Below, piece by piece: positions 1 to 10,000 of a stretch of 64,000 nucleotides of DNA. The DNA is from Alphaproteobacteria bacterium (lineage in GTDB: Bacteria > Pseudomonadota > Alphaproteobacteria > Sphingomonadales > Kordiimonadaceae), in contig JABXIS010000006.1 in the NCBI GenBank assembly GCA_013372975.1, positions 20,741-84,740 of the forward strand, read 5' to 3'. Numbering within the stretch: the first letter of the stretch is position 1; every line of letters starts with the position of its first letter. The notes beneath the pieces were generated by a model. It saw only the letters and a list, made by a program, of their open reading frames with translations. It searched no databases and had not been told where the DNA came from. The position numbers and the translations under genes were made by a program.

Positions 1-1091
1 AGGACTTCGTAAACACCACCCGGCAGGTGTATGCGAATGACCCCAACTGGATCCAGCCCCTGATGATGGAACGGATGGACGCCATCCGCCGCGACAAGAA
101 CCCCTATTACGAGCATGCCGAGGTGGCGCACTGGGTGGCCTATGCGGGCGGCAAGTCTGTTGGCCGCATCACCGCGCAGGTGGACAGCCTCGCGCAGGAA
201 AAGTGGGGCCCGAACCTTGGCCATTTCGGCTTCTTTGAAGCCACCACTGATGAGGTTGCCGGGAAGCTGCTCACTACCGCTGAAGAATGGCTTAAGGCGC
301 GCGGCATGAAGCGTATGCAGGGGCCATGGTCCCTCAATACCGCCGAAGAGGTGGGCACGCTGATCAAAGGGTTTGATACCCCGCCCGTGTTCATGATGCC
401 GCACGGCAGGCCTGAGTATGATGGCTGGCTGAAGGCCCACGGCCTTGATAAAGCCAAGGATATGCATGCTTTCCGGCTTGATCTTCTGAAACCAGCGCCT
501 GAACGCGCCCTCAGGATCGTGAAGATGGCGGAAAAGAACAAGAAGGTGACCATGCGCGAGATCGATATGAAGCGTTTCGACGAGGAAGTCGCCACGGTTC
601 TGGATATCTATAACGAGGCATGGTCGGAAAACTGGGGGTATGTGCCCTTCACCAAACATGAGGTGGAGCACGGCGCCAAGGCGCTCAAACCCGTGGTGAA
701 ACCCTATCGTACCATGATCTGCGAATATGAAGGTGAGCCTGTGGCCTTCATGCTGACAATCCCTGATGTGAACCACAAAATCCGCGATCTGGACGGCAAG
801 CTGTTCCCGTTTGGCTGGGCCAAGGTGGCCTGGCGCATGATGAACGGCCGTGAAGATCGCTGCCGTGTGCCGCTGATGGGTGTCAGAAAAAAGTTCCAGA
901 AAGGCCCCTTGGGCGCTGCCATGGCCATGTGGATGATCCAGGTATCGCAGCGGAACGTGATGGACCGCGGGGCATACTTCGGTGAACTGGGCTGGATTCT
1001 TGAGGACAACGACGGGATGATCAGCATCCTCGAGGAAATCGGCTGCGAGATTTACAAGACCTACCGGGTGTATGAGAAGAAGATTGGGTAA
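1..1091 (+). CDS. GNAT-like acyltransferase-type protein, 5' end missing
   Basis: The reading frame is open to the left edge: codons from position 3 read DFVNTTRQVY before the GTG at 27, so the real start lies outside the window and at least 362 residues are visible. The sequence resembles the roughly 370-390 residue GNAT-fold proteins of proteobacteria that carry two acetyltransferase-like halves. The N-terminal part has the typical 'YANDPNW' and 'GRITAQVD' stretches and the middle has 'QGPWSLNTAEEVG'. The C-terminal half (about 190-350) resembles a second acyl-acceptor domain. Substrate unknown. The stop codon is followed at once by the ATG of the next gene. Family placement is from recollected similarity; function is not established. 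Confidence 0.7.
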   Translation, partial: DFVNTTRQVYANDPNWIQPLMMERMDAIRRDKNPYYEHAEVAHWVAYAGGKSVGRITAQVDSLAQEKWGPNLGHFGFFEATTDEVAGKLLTTAEEWLKARGMKRMQGPWSLNTAEEVGTLIKGFDTPPVFMMPHGRPEYDGWLKAHGLDKAKDMHAFRLDLLKPAPERALRIVKMAEKNKKVTMREIDMKRFDEEVATVLDIYNEAWSENWGYVPFTKHEVEHGAKALKPVVKPYRTMICEYEGEPVAFMLTIPDVNHKIRDLDGKLFPFGWAKVAWRMMNGREDRCRVPLMGVRKKFQKGPLGAAMAMWMIQVSQRNVMDRGAYFGELGWILEDNDGMISILEEIGCEIYKTYRVYEKKIG

Positions 1092-1658
1092 ATGGGGCAA
1101 ACTTTCCTGGACCAATTCTCCCCCCAAGAAGCATACGCTTTCTTAATTTTGGGACGTCTCAATCGTTCGGCAATTATGGAAACTGCAAACACTTGGCTCG
1201 ATGCAGGCATTTTCGTCGAGGGGCTTGGTGCAACTTGGTATGATGACGAAGCCCCTTATGAGGAACTTGTAAAAGACTTCAAAGCTGCATTAACGCAATT
1301 GGGAGCCTTGCCATTCAGCCAAAAAGAAGCTGCGTTTTATCTCTGCTTTCAATCACTCTGCAGAGGCTTGAGAGGGGAAACTACGCTTGGACTAGCCACG
1401 TTATTTGTCTTAGATTTATACTGCGAGATGGGAAGAGAAGACGATGTTTATGGAGCCGCATTAGATGCTGCGGACCTACTCGCTGCGTACATCGAATATG
1501 AAGATTCTACTTTTTCCTCACCGCAACAAGAAGGGCCTTGCCTTAATCGATTGAAAAAAGCAGCTATGGCTTGGACAGAGCGCCACCCTGATGGCGCAGT
1601 CACCCCGGTCATTCCCGCTCCAAAAAGCTTCTGGCAAAGATTTGGCCCGTCAGACTAG
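1092..1658 (+). CDS. Hypothetical protein, 188 aa, AT-richer than neighbours
   Basis: The ATG follows the TAA of the upstream gene with no gap, which suggests translational coupling, although codon use and base composition differ clearly from that gene (many A/T-ending codons, e.g. 'ttaattttg', 'ttagattta'). The protein is acidic and probably mostly helical, with repeated aromatic and leucine positions ('AAFYLCFQSLCRGLRGE', 'LGLATLFVLDLYCEMG'). It ends in a proline-rich tail with 'KSFWQRFG'. No signal peptide or convincing membrane span is evident. I do not recognise the family. The composition shift suggests late acquisition. Confidence 0.7.
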   Translation: MGQTFLDQFSPQEAYAFLILGRLNRSAIMETANTWLDAGIFVEGLGATWYDDEAPYEELVKDFKAALTQLGALPFSQKEAAFYLCFQSLCRGLRGETTLGLATLFVLDLYCEMGREDDVYGAALDAADLLAAYIEYEDSTFSSPQQEGPCLNRLKKAAMAWTERHPDGAVTPVIPAPKSFWQRFGPSD

Positions 1659-1690
1659 AACACCTCTGCACACAGGCATGCTGACTTTCC

Positions 1691-2158
1691 CTACCCTATC
1701 GCCTTGATCAAGTTGATCGTCTCGGCCTCGTAGCCCTGCTTTTCGTAAAAGTGCCGCCCTTGCGCGTTGTTCCAGAATACCTCCAGATGCAAGAGGCGCC
1801 AGCCCTGGGCTTTCGTCCAGTCTTCCGCCGCGGCCATCAAGGCCTGCCCCACACCAAGGCCCTGCGCGCCTTCCTTCACCGCCAACAAGGGCATGGTCGC
1901 GCCCGCCTCGCCTGACACCTCATCCTCGCGCCCCCGCACATGCACGAAGCCCAAAAGCTCGTCACCACGCGCGGCCACATAGGTGGCGTTTGGCACGTCT
2001 GTGTCGGCCATCATGGCGTCGATATAATCATCCTGAAATTTTTGCACCACATCGTCCGTGTGCCACGACAGGCCCGCCTTCGCCGCCAGCGTGGGCGACA
2101 GGGAGCGGATAAATGGCAGGTCGGCTTCATTTGCCAAACGGATGGTCAGCGTGGACAT
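1691..2158 (-). CDS. GNAT family N-acetyltransferase
   Basis: Predicted GCN5-related acetyltransferase of 155 residues; it would move an acetyl group from acetyl-CoA to an unknown amine. The acetyl-CoA loop is visible as 'QGLGVGQALM' (Q-x-x-G-x-G), preceded by the beta-4 strand 'MPLLAVKEGA'. The C-terminal 'FWNNAQGRHFYEKQGY' matches the usual N-A-x-x-F-Y-x-x-x-G-F motif. The frame extends eight codons upstream to 2182, but the Met at 2158 (MSTLTIRLANEADLPF) gives the usual GNAT N-terminus. It is a single gene facing away from the plus-strand genes on its left. Confidence 0.85.
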   Translation of the reverse strand: MSTLTIRLANEADLPFIRSLSPTLAAKAGLSWHTDDVVQKFQDDYIDAMMADTDVPNATYVAARGDELLGFVHVRGREDEVSGEAGATMPLLAVKEGAQGLGVGQALMAAAEDWTKAQGWRLLHLEVFWNNAQGRHFYEKQGYEAETINLIKAIG

Positions 2159-2235
2159 GATTTTCTTCCCGGAAATATGCAAAAGGGCCTCGGGTGATGC
2201 CCTATCCGCGCAGCCTTTGCAAGGGGTCTACAGCC

Positions 2236-2736
2236 CTAGGCGGCAATCTTAGCTTTCGCGTTTTCCCAGAACTCACCAGCGATTGCCGCAAGGTCCGCCC
2301 CTTTGAAATCAACCAGCCTGGGGTCGATCGTGAACTGATCCTTGCCCCTGACCACAATCAGCACCGCATTATCGGCCCCGGGGGTGCCACCGTCCATTAA
2401 CGTTACTTCCCCAATGTCAGTCACATCGCGCCAGTAATGGGGCTTTTCCTTGCCGTCCTCATCAAAATAGAACTGGTCTTCTGTGAAGTGCAGGTACGGC
2501 ATATCAAGATATATGTCGTAGAGAATTTTTGAGGCGCCACCTATGAGAATGATCATAGGGTAAATGAAATTCAGCCAATTAAACTCTTCTGGAACCGCAG
2601 AAGTTTTCCACTGCCAGACTGCCCAGAATACAATAACCACCGCAGACATAAATATACCCAACAATAACTTGATATATTTCGCCTTGGTCCGACTGAAAGT
2701 CGCGAACATGCGCCCTGCCACATCTTTCTTGATCAT
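2236..2736 (-). CDS. Hypothetical two-span membrane protein
   Basis: 166 residues from the Met at 2736 (MIKKDVAGRMF); an 11-codon longer in-frame start exists at 2769. Two hydrophobic segments lie close together near residues 25-45 ('LLLGIFMSAVVIVFWAVW') and 57-75 ('FIYPMIILIGGAS'), followed by a soluble acidic C-terminal domain ('YLHFTEDQFYFDEDG', 'TIDPRLVDFKG'). This layout, a hairpin in the membrane followed by a PH-like strand-rich domain reading 'F..D..YFDEDG', is common in small bacterial membrane proteins of unknown role. No catalytic motif is visible. Function unknown. Confidence 0.7.
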   Translation of the reverse strand: MIKKDVAGRMFATFSRTKAKYIKLLLGIFMSAVVIVFWAVWQWKTSAVPEEFNWLNFIYPMIILIGGASKILYDIYLDMPYLHFTEDQFYFDEDGKEKPHYWRDVTDIGEVTLMDGGTPGADNAVLIVVRGKDQFTIDPRLVDFKGADLAAIAGEFWENAKAKIAA

Positions 2737-2790
2737 GAAATTCCCCCAATGAATGTGTTGAGGGAACACTAGATAATTGGTTAGTGGCCG

Positions 2791-4317
2791 TCAACGTCCC
2801 AAGGCCATCTTGCCCTGCGCCAGGTTTGCGAATTCACACAGAAGCGGGCGGGTTTCGCGGGGATCGATCACATCCTCAACCAGAAAGGCCTCTGCCGTGC
2901 GGTAAGGGCTTCTGACCTTATCGAGCCGTGTTTTGATCTCCTCCAGTGCCGCCTGCGGGTCATCGGCCTTTTCAAGCTCGGATTTATAGGCCACCTCGAT
3001 CCCGCCTTCGAGCGGTAGGCTGCCCCAATCGCCGGACGGCCAGGCAAAACGATACTGGAATTTGGTATGGTCGCTCATCGCCGCACCCGCCACACCGTAA
3101 GCTTTCCGCACAATCACGCTGGCCCACGGCACGGTCGAGCGGTAGATGCCATTCAAGGCCTCCACCCCGTGCCGGATGGTGGCGGCTTTCTCAGCCTCCA
3201 GCCCGATCATGAAGCCGGGGTTATCAACAAAATGCACTACCGGCAGGGAGAAAGTGTTCGCAAGCTTCACGAAGCGGTCGATTTTGCGGGCGGCATCGGC
3301 GGTCCACGACCCGCCCATAAAGCTTGGATCCGAGGCGATCACCGCCACAGGCCAGCCATCCAGCCGCGCCAGCGCTGTGATGGCCGATTGCCCCCAGCGC
3401 TTGCCAATTTCGAACACGCTCTGGCGGTCCATCACGCTATCCAGAATTTTGCGCATGCTATAGGCCGCGCGCCTGTCTTCCGGTACAGCATTCAACAGGC
3501 TTTCGTCCCGGCGCTCGACACCATCACGAACGTCGCCCCTTGGCGCAGGCAAACCAGCTGCAGACGGCAGGTAGGAAAGGAAGCGTCTGGCGGCCTTGAA
3601 CGCAGCCTCTTCGCTGTCTACCAGATCATCCACCGCACCTGTGCGGGCATGCAACTCCGCCCCGCCCAGGGCTTCTTTGTCCAGATTTTCGCCAATGGCG
3701 GCCACCACGGCGGGCCCGGCGGTGAACATATGCGATAGCCCCTTCACCATCACGCTATAGTGGCTCGCGACCACACGCGCAGCGCCAAGCCCGGCCACAG
3801 ACCCCAGCGCCAGCGATACCACCGGCACGCTTTCCAGATTTTTCACCACATGTTCCCAGCCCGGCAGATAGGGCACATAGGTAAGCCCCATATCTTCGAG
3901 CATTTTAACGCTGCCACCGCCGCCGGTGCCATCGATCAAACGAATGAGCGGCAGCTTCCATTCATGGGCCATCTGTTCGGCCAGCACCGCCTTGCGCCAG
4001 ATGGCGGCATCTGCGGCCCCGCCGCGCACCGTGAAATCATCGCCCGCCAGCACCACAGGGCGGCGGGATATATCGGCCTTGCCGAACAGGAAATTGGCGG
4101 GGGTAACATCATCCAGATCGCCATCAACGTTATAGTGGCCCTTGCCTGCCAGCTTGCCGATTTCGCGGAAGGAACCGGGGTCAGCCGCTTTGAGAAGCCT
4201 TTGGCGCACATCCATCTTGCCGCGCGCGTGCTGGCGCGCCACCTTCTCTTTGCCGCCCATCTTCTCGGCCAGCGCCTCGCGCTTTTTCTTTTCAGCTAAC
4301 TCTTTTTCCCACGCCAT
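2791..4317 (-). CDS. Acyl-CoA carboxylase carboxyltransferase (beta) subunit
   Basis: 508 residues, the usual length for the carboxyltransferase subunit of propionyl-/methylcrotonyl-type biotin carboxylases, which transfers carboxyl from carboxybiotin to an acyl-CoA. The N-terminus ('GKMDVRQRLLKAADPGSF') and crotonase-fold halves are visible. The N half contains 'RLIDGTGGGGSVKMLED' and 'GSVAGLGAARVVASHYS'; the C half contains 'FVDNPGFMIGLEAEKAAT' and 'KAYGVAGAAMSD'. No biotin carboxylase or biotin carrier gene lies beside it, so its partner must be elsewhere. The acyl-CoA substrate cannot be fixed from sequence alone. Confidence 0.9.
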   Translation of the reverse strand: MAWEKELAEKKKREALAEKMGGKEKVARQHARGKMDVRQRLLKAADPGSFREIGKLAGKGHYNVDGDLDDVTPANFLFGKADISRRPVVLAGDDFTVRGGAADAAIWRKAVLAEQMAHEWKLPLIRLIDGTGGGGSVKMLEDMGLTYVPYLPGWEHVVKNLESVPVVSLALGSVAGLGAARVVASHYSVMVKGLSHMFTAGPAVVAAIGENLDKEALGGAELHARTGAVDDLVDSEEAAFKAARRFLSYLPSAAGLPAPRGDVRDGVERRDESLLNAVPEDRRAAYSMRKILDSVMDRQSVFEIGKRWGQSAITALARLDGWPVAVIASDPSFMGGSWTADAARKIDRFVKLANTFSLPVVHFVDNPGFMIGLEAEKAATIRHGVEALNGIYRSTVPWASVIVRKAYGVAGAAMSDHTKFQYRFAWPSGDWGSLPLEGGIEVAYKSELEKADDPQAALEEIKTRLDKVRSPYRTAEAFLVEDVIDPRETRPLLCEFANLAQGKMALGR

Positions 4318-4394
4318 GCGGACACGCCCCTTAAAACATTGTTTGACAGGTAAAATAGCGTGGATGAGGGATAGTCAAACCTACTTCTCGGTCA

Positions 4395-4494
4395 GTCATT
4401 CCCGCGTAGGCGGGAATCCAGGACAGGCCTCAATCAATCCTGTGGAAATATAGATTCCCTTCCCTCGCCGCTTGTGCGGCTCGCCCGGAATGAC
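4395..4494. repeat. REP-like intergenic element with GTCATTCCCG ends
   Basis: Begins with GTCATTCCCGCGTAGGCGGG, whose ATTCCCGC / GCGGGAAT arms form an 8-bp stem around GTAG. It ends about 75 bp on with CCCGGAATGAC, an inverted copy of the start. This is the widespread 'cattcccgc...gcgggaatcc' type of dispersed palindromic repeat in proteobacterial intergenic DNA. It lies between the stop codon of recG and the start of the carboxyltransferase gene. Only one copy is seen in the window. Confidence 0.7.
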
Positions 4495-4504
4495 ATTCTT
4501 TGAT

Positions 4505-6589
4505 TTAACCCGACTGCATCAGGCGCACGCCCTCGTCGCGCTCGAACAGATACAGCAAGTGCCTCAGCGCCTGCCCGCGCTCTGACCTGAGCTCAGGGTC
4601 CTTGTTCACAATCAGGCGGGCATCGTCCCGCGCTAGTTCGATCAGGTCCGCGTGCTCAAGGAAATCCACCATCTTGAACTCAGGCAGGCCGCTTTGCTTT
4701 GTGCCCAAAATTTCGCCGCCACCGCGAAGTTTCAAATCTTCCTCAGCGATCAGGAAGCCATCCTCGCTCTCGCGCATGGTCTTGAGCCGCGCCCGTGCCA
4801 CCTCGCCAATCTCGTTTGAGCGCAAGAGAATACAGCTTGATTTGCCTGCGCCCCGGCCAACCCGTCCGCGCAGCTGGTGCAGTTGCGCCAGCCCGAAGCG
4901 CTCGGCATGTTCGATCACCATGATGGTAGCCTCCGGCACATTCACGCCCACTTCGATCACGGTGGTGGAAACCAGAACCGAAATCTCGCCAGTCTGGAAT
5001 TTTTCCATCACCGCGTCTTTCTCAGGCCCTTTCATCTTGCCGTGCACCAGCCCCACGCTTGGCCCCAGCATTTGCTGGAAGGCGCGAAACCGGTCTTCGG
5101 CTGCCGCCAGATCAAGCTTTTCACTTTCCTCCACCAATGGGCAAACCCAGTAGGCCCGCTGGCCTGCCTGAACGGCGCGCGCAATACCGTTTGCCACCTC
5201 GCCAATACGGTCAAGCGATACAACGCGCGTATCCACAGGTTGCCTGCCCGGCGGTTTTTCCTGAATGCGCGATACATCCATATCGCCATAGGCCGTCAGC
5301 GTGAGCGTGCGCGGAATCGGTGTGGCTGTCATGCCCAGCACGTCAATGCCCGCTGTGGCCTTGGCCGCCAGCGCCAGACGCTGCTGCACGCCAAAGCGGT
5401 GCTGTTCGTCAATGATCGCGAGGCCAAGGTCGTTGAACGCCACATCATCCTGAATGATGGCGTGTGTGCCCACCAAAATATCAATCTCCCCCGCTGCAAG
5501 CGCTGCCAAAAGCTCCTTCCGCGGTTTGCCCTTGGTGCGGCCGGTCAGCTTGGCAACGCGAAGGCCTGCTTTTTCAGCCAGCGGCGCGATGGTTTCCAGA
5601 TGCTGGTTCGCCAGAATTTCCGTGGGCGCCAACATGGCCGCCTGCACCCCAGCCTCCACCGCCGCCGCCATCACCAGAAGCGCCACGATGGTTTTGCCGC
5701 TGCCCACATCACCCTGCATCAGGCGGAGCATCGCGCGCCCGCTTTCAAGGTCGGTGATGATCTCTTCAAGCGCCTTTTCCTGATCGCCTGTCAGGCTATA
5801 AGGAATGGACCCTATGATGTGTGCCCTTATGTGCCCTTTTCCCCGTAGGGCCCTGCCACGTTTCTTCTGTGTGCGGTCGCGCACAATGGCAAGCGCAAGC
5901 TGGGTTGCGAGCAACTCATCCGCCGCCAGCCGACGCCGCTCCGGGCTCTTGGGCGCCAATGTTTCGGGCCCGGAAGGATTATGCAAATGTCTGACTGCAC
6001 TCAGAAAATCCGGCCAGCCCTCGCGTTTCACCACATCAGGCAGTTGCCATTCCGGCAAATCAGGCACTGTATCAAGCGCGGCGCTGATCGCTTTCCGTAA
6101 AACCTTGCCTGATAGCCCGGCCGTCAGCGGGTATACAGTTTCCAGAAGCGGTAGCTCGTCCGCGCTTTCTGGCGGGACCATATAATCCGGATGCGTTATT
6201 TGCGCAGACCCTTGAAAATGCTCGATTTTCCCGCTGATCAGCCGGGTTTCTCCCTCAGGCAACATCTTCCTGAGATAGTCTGCCCGCGCATGAAAAAACA
6301 CCAGCGTCAGCTCGCCCGTATCGTCGCGGCAGATCACCTTATAGGGTGCCCGTTTGTTATGGGCCGGGCGATGTTCCACCACTTCCACTTCAAGGGTTGC
6401 AATGGAGCCTGGCGCGGCCTCCTGCACTTTCGGGCGATAGCGACGATCAACCAGCCCGCTTGGCAGGTGAAACAAAAGGTCGCGGGTGCGCGCGCCCGCA
6501 AGCCGCTCAATAGCCTGCCGGTTACGCTTGCCAATGCCCGGCAGGCGTTCAATATCTGCGAAATAGTCAAACAGCGCTTCGGGCCGCAT
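4505..6589 (-). CDS. recG: ATP-dependent DNA helicase RecG
   Basis: Branch-migration helicase that remodels stalled forks and Holliday junctions. 694 residues from the Met at 6589 (MRPEALFDYF); a start six codons upstream is also possible. The N-terminal wedge/OB domain is followed by helicase motif I 'MQGDVGSGKT', motif II 'IIDEQHRFG' (DEQH box) and motif III 'GMTATPIPRTL'. The C-terminal helicase half has 'VSTTVIEVGVNVPEA' and 'LHQLRGRVGRG'. It is divergent from sdhE-mfd with about 140 bp between the start codons, a common arrangement in alphaproteobacteria. The REP-like element lies just past its stop codon. Confidence 0.97.
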   Translation of the reverse strand: MRPEALFDYFADIERLPGIGKRNRQAIERLAGARTRDLLFHLPSGLVDRRYRPKVQEAAPGSIATLEVEVVEHRPAHNKRAPYKVICRDDTGELTLVFFHARADYLRKMLPEGETRLISGKIEHFQGSAQITHPDYMVPPESADELPLLETVYPLTAGLSGKVLRKAISAALDTVPDLPEWQLPDVVKREGWPDFLSAVRHLHNPSGPETLAPKSPERRRLAADELLATQLALAIVRDRTQKKRGRALRGKGHIRAHIIGSIPYSLTGDQEKALEEIITDLESGRAMLRLMQGDVGSGKTIVALLVMAAAVEAGVQAAMLAPTEILANQHLETIAPLAEKAGLRVAKLTGRTKGKPRKELLAALAAGEIDILVGTHAIIQDDVAFNDLGLAIIDEQHRFGVQQRLALAAKATAGIDVLGMTATPIPRTLTLTAYGDMDVSRIQEKPPGRQPVDTRVVSLDRIGEVANGIARAVQAGQRAYWVCPLVEESEKLDLAAAEDRFRAFQQMLGPSVGLVHGKMKGPEKDAVMEKFQTGEISVLVSTTVIEVGVNVPEATIMVIEHAERFGLAQLHQLRGRVGRGAGKSSCILLRSNEIGEVARARLKTMRESEDGFLIAEEDLKLRGGGEILGTKQSGLPEFKMVDFLEHADLIELARDDARLIVNKDPELRSERGQALRHLLYLFERDEGVRLMQSG

Positions 6590-6730
6590 AGGGCGGAATT
6601 CCCCCAAATTTGATCAAACTTTCCCTTTATCCTTCGGGGACCTTAGCCTATGGTGTGCCGCCCATCAAACAGACAGATAAAATTCTGTGATGGCAGTTGT
6701 GTTTCCGTATGCCCAGAGAAGGTTTTGACC

Positions 6731-7033
6731 ATGAGCGACCTCGAGTATAACCCGCACAAGGAAATCGGCCTTGAGGACAGGCGGCGGCGCCTACTGTTCC
6801 GCGCCTGGCACCGGGGCATCAAGGAACTGGACCTGATTTTCGGCAATTTTGTCGAGGCCCACAAAGATGAATTTTCCGCGGAAGATTGCGCCTGGTTTGA
6901 GACCTTGTTCGAGGAACAGGATCATGAAATTCTGGGCTGGGTTACCAAAGGTATTGATATTCCTGAGAAATTCCAGGGCCCGATGATGGATCGGCTTCAG
7001 AAACTGGATTTCATGACGCTTAAGGCCAAATAG
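6731..7033 (+). CDS. sdhE: FAD assembly factor SdhE (succinate dehydrogenase assembly factor 2)
   Basis: 100 residues from the ATG at 6731; the frame is open further upstream, but the 27 extra residues are unlike the family. SdhE helps attach FAD covalently to the flavoprotein subunit of succinate dehydrogenase. The diagnostic R-G-x-x-E motif is present in 'RAWHRGIKELDLIFGNF' (about residues 25-41), followed by the acidic helix 'CAWFETLFEEQDHEILGW'. The ATG of mfd lies 18 bp past the stop codon, so the two genes are probably co-transcribed. Confidence 0.93.
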   Translation: MSDLEYNPHKEIGLEDRRRRLLFRAWHRGIKELDLIFGNFVEAHKDEFSAEDCAWFETLFEEQDHEILGWVTKGIDIPEKFQGPMMDRLQKLDFMTLKAK

Positions 7034-7051
7034 CCGGATACAAAGCAAACC

Positions 7052-10000
7052 ATGTCTCTTGATCAGCTCATAGATGCGGAAATGCCGCTCATCGCCTCGG
7101 GTGTTCCCGGCGGCTTTGACGCCATGCTGCTTGCTGATCTGGCGGGCCGCAACGCCAAGCGCACCATCCTGCATATCGCGTCGGACGATGGTAAACTGGC
7201 GGCAATGGCCGCCGCAGTGCGGTTCTTTGCACCAGACCTCGAAATCCTGCTATTCCCGGCATGGGATTGCCTACCCTATGATCGCGTCAGCCCGCAAAGC
7301 GATATCGTGGCGCGCCGAATGGCGACCTTGTCTGCGCTAAGTGCAGCGCCACAAAAAAAGCCACGATTGGTGCTGACCACGATCAACGCCGCCCTCCAGC
7401 GTATACCAGCCCCTGAAGCCGTAAGCGCCGCCACCTTCCACGCAGAGCCGGGTGATGTGGTGGACATGGCTGCGCTCACGGACTTTCTGGCCTCAAACGG
7501 CTATAACCGGTCCGGGCAAGTGATGGAGCCCGGCGAGTTTGCCGTGCGCGGCGGATTGATTGACTTGTTTCCTCCGGGCGAAGAGAGCCCGCTCAGGCTG
7601 GATTTCTTTGGTGACGAGCTGGATACCATCCGCACATTTGATCCGCTCGACCAACGCACAACAGGCAAGGCCAAACGCCTTCACCTGAAACCTGCATCCG
7701 AATTTTCCCTGTCAAAAGAAGGCATTGAACGGTTCAGGCGCAACTACGTGAATACATTTGGGCCCTCGAAAGGGGATGATCTTCTCTACGAAGCCATCAG
7801 CGAGGGCCGCAAGTATCAGGGCGCAGAACACTGGCTGCCCTTCTTCCATGAAAAGATGGCAACCCTGTTTGATTATCTGTCCGGCCCCGTAATGACATTT
7901 GACCATCAGGTGGACGATGCCGCGGGCGAGCGCTTCAAGGCCGTGGAAGACTATTTCAGCGCCCGGAAGGAAGCGTGGGATATCGCGCGGCGCGAAAAAA
8001 GCATCACAACACCGCCCTACAAACCAATCCCGAGTGCACAGCTATATCTAGCCGAAGCGGAATGGGATGCGGTTCTGGACGATCTGAATTCTATCCGGCT
8101 CACCCCTTTCGAGGAGCCCCCAGCCCTGAATGTGGTGAGTTTTGGGGCACGCCAAGGCCGTGACTTTGGCCCCGAGCGCAACAACCGCGAAATCAATGTT
8201 TATGACGCGGTGCGGGATCATGTGAAATCCCTGCGCGCAAGCGAAAAACGGGTGGTGTTCGCGAGCTACAGCGCCGGTGCCGCTGACCGAATGAAAGGCG
8301 TTCTCGAGGACCACGGCCTGATGCCCGTTGGCCTTGCAGGCGGCTGGCAGGATATCAGGCGCGAGAATAAAACCAGCATCGCTGTGACGGTTCTGCCGTT
8401 GGAGCGTGGATTTGAGACAGACGATCTCGCCGTAATTTCCGAACAAGATGTGCTGGGTGACCGGCTTGTCCGTAAAGCGCGCCGCAGCAAACGTGCCGAC
8501 AATTTCCTCAAGGAGGCCAGCGCCCTCGCCCCCGGCGACCTGGTGGTGCACGCCAGCCACGGCATTGGTAAATTTGTCGGCCTTGAAACCGTAACGGTTA
8601 CAGGTGCCGCGCATGACTGCCTGCTTCTTACCTATCTGGGCGGGGACAAGCTCTATGTGCCCGTAGAGAACATTGAGGTCCTGTCCCGTTTCGGCGGCGA
8701 GGATGCCGGTGGCCAGCTGGACAAACTGGGCGGCGTGGCCTGGCAGGCGCGCAAGGCAAAAGCCAAGGAACGCATCCGCGAAATGGCAGGCGCGCTCATC
8801 AAACTGGCAGCCGAGCGCGAACTGAAGGAAGGCACACGGGTCACGACCCCAGAAGGGCTCTATGACGAGTTCGCAGCCCGTTTCCCGTTTACGGAGACAG
8901 ACGACCAGCTTCGTGCAATCGAGCAAGTGGCAGCAGATCTTTCTTCCGGCCGCCCTATGGACCGTTTGGTATGCGGCGATGTTGGCTTCGGCAAAACCGA
9001 AGTTGCCCTAAGGGCCGCCTTCCTTGCCACAATGGCAGGCCTGCAGGTGGCGATTGTGGCGCCGACGACCCTGCTCGCGCGCCAGCATTACCTGAATTTC
9101 ACCGAGCGCTTCAAAGGCCTGCCGGTGCGCATAGGCCAGCTTTCGCGGCTCGTGACTGCCAAAGACCAGAAGCTAACCAAGGATGAAATGCGGGCTGGTA
9201 CCTGCGATATCGTGATCGGCACCCACGCGCTTCTTTCCAAGGGCATCGAGTTCAATAACCTTGGCATGGTGATTGTGGATGAAGAGCAGCATTTTGGTGT
9301 TGCCCACAAGGAAAAGCTGAAGGAACTGAAGGCTGACGTCCATGTGCTCACGCTGACGGCAACGCCAATACCGCGTACGCTTCAGATGGCCATGTCTGGC
9401 ATCCGCGACCTGTCAATCATCGCAACCCCCCCCGTGGACCGTCTTGCTGTACGTACATTTGTGCTGCCATTTGATCCTGTGGTGGTGCGGGAAGCATTAT
9501 TGCGCGAGCATTATCGCGGCGGCCAGAGCTTTTATGTGGTACCGAGGATCGCAGACCTTGAAGAGGCCGCAACCTTCCTCAAGGAACATGTGCCTGAGGT
9601 GAAGTTCATCATCGGCCACGGCCAGATGACACCCAAAACTATCGAAGATGTCATGACCGCCTTTTATGAAGGCCGGTATGATGTGCTTCTCAGTACTACC
9701 ATCGTTGAAAGTGGCATCGATATCCCCAACGCCAACACCATGGTTGTCCACCGGGCGGATATGTTTGGCCTTGCGCAGCTTTACCAGCTTCGCGGCCGTG
9801 TGGGCCGATCAAAAACCCGTGCCTATGCGTACCTGACCACCCCGGCCAACCGTATGCTGAGTGAAAACGCCGACAAACGCTTGCAGGTTCTGCAGGCCCT
9901 CGACACCTTGGGGGCAGGATTCACGATCGCAAGCCACGATATGGATATCCGGGGAGCAGGCAACCTGTTGGGTGATGAACAATCCGGCCATATCAAGGAA

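Noticed and set aside
4877..5848. 323-codon open frame on the plus strand
   Set aside because: Antisense to recG; composition is typical of a shadow frame.
8048..8926. 292-codon open frame on the minus strand
   Set aside because: Lies wholly inside mfd, whose protein motifs are unmistakable. It is a reverse-strand shadow of GC-biased codons with no family resemblance.
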